This document shows positions 22,269-22,459 of a stretch of 22,459 nt of DNA, piece by piece (positions within the stretch are counted from its first letter, which is position 1; each line of letters starts with the position of its first letter). Location of the stretch: the NCBI GenBank assembly GCA_017440445.1, contig JAFSHE010000044.1, positions 1 to 22,459 on the forward strand. The letters are read 5' to 3'. Source of the stretch: Oscillospiraceae bacterium. GTDB lineage: Bacteria > Bacillota_A > Clostridia > Oscillospirales > Ruminococcaceae. Position numbers and translations under genes: made by a program. The notes under the pieces were generated by a model, which ran no database searches, was not told the origin of the DNA, and saw only the letters and a program-made list of their open reading frames with translations.

Positions 22269-22459
22269 ATGGCTAGACAAAAGCTTACGATGGACGGTAA
22301 CAACGCTGCAGGTCACGTTTCCTATGCGTTTACAGACCTCGCTGCAATTTACCCCATCACCCCCTCTTCCGTAATGGCTGAGGTAACTGATTCCTGGGCA
22401 ACCGCAGGACGCAAGAACATTTTCGGCGAGACCGTTAAGGTTGTTGAGATGCAGTCCGA
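22269..22459 (+). CDS. nifJ: Pyruvate:ferredoxin (flavodoxin) oxidoreductase, N-terminal fragment
   Basis: The first 63 codons of a large (usually about 1170-residue) thiamine-diphosphate and iron-sulfur enzyme. It oxidises pyruvate with coenzyme A to acetyl-CoA, CO2 and reduced ferredoxin, central to anaerobic fermentation. The start MARQKLTMDGNNAAGHVSYAF, then TDLAAIYPITPSSVMAEVTDSW and FGETVKVVEMQS, match the family N-terminus closely, including the YPITPSS segment of the pyrimidine-binding domain. AAGGAGGA (22253-22260) is 8 bases before the ATG. The gene runs off the right edge. It belongs to a separate unit and marks the host as an obligate anaerobe. The alternative symbol por is also in use. 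Confidence 0.94.
   Translation, partial: MARQKLTMDGNNAAGHVSYAFTDLAAIYPITPSSVMAEVTDSWATAGRKNIFGETVKVVEMQS

Noticed and set aside
1..22459. CRISPR arrays, tRNA or rRNA genes, insertion sequences, riboswitches
   Set aside because: I looked for repeated spacers, transposase motifs, tRNA-like folds and conserved riboswitch cores and saw none; nearly all the sequence is explained by flagellar genes.

Overview
The window is most of a large flagellar and chemotaxis operon from a strictly anaerobic, low-to-moderate-GC Firmicute of the class Clostridia. I favour a Ruminococcus/Oscillospiraceae-like relative, as an inference from gene content and style. Supporting points are strong AAGGAGG ribosome sites, heavy use of ATA isoleucine codons, a FliY-type switch protein instead of a short FliN, the FlbD and TIGR02530 small flagellar-operon proteins, no L- or P-ring genes, and the start of a pyruvate:ferredoxin oxidoreductase gene at the right edge.

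Layout, all on the + strand up to about 21.1 kb: fliI (5' end outside the window), fliJ, fliK, flgD, TIGR02530-family gene, flgE, flbD, motA, motB, fliM, fliY, cheY, fliO, fliP, fliQ, fliR, flhB, flhA, fliA/sigD, flgF, flgG, cheC, cheD. Gaps are short or genes overlap, and nearly every gene has its own Shine-Dalgarno site, so this reads as one transcription unit. Three internal signals suggest graded expression. They are a stable hairpin after flgE, an extended -10 promoter before motB, and an intrinsic terminator after cheY. Two stacked hairpins close the operon after cheD.

Together the genes build the export gate (FliO/P/Q/R, FlhB, FlhA), its ATPase module (FliI, FliJ), the hook and its assembly factors (FlgD, FlgE, FliK), rod proteins (FlgF, FlgG), the stator (MotA/B) and part of the switch (FliM, FliY). 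CheY, CheC, CheD and the phosphatase domain of FliY supply signalling and adaptation, and the flagellar sigma factor controls late genes. fliL, flhF, flhG, cheA, cheW, cheB and cheR are not where many clostridial operons place them.

From 21.1 to 22.06 kb is a separate accessory pair: a small XRE-type repressor on the - strand and a divergent cysteine-rich membrane protein on the + strand. Their promoters overlap at the -35 boxes and the spacer holds three copies of an 18-bp operator-like element. I regard this as the most novel-looking unit here. It is followed by a terminator, a good sigma-A promoter and the first 63 codons of the pyruvate:ferredoxin oxidoreductase gene.
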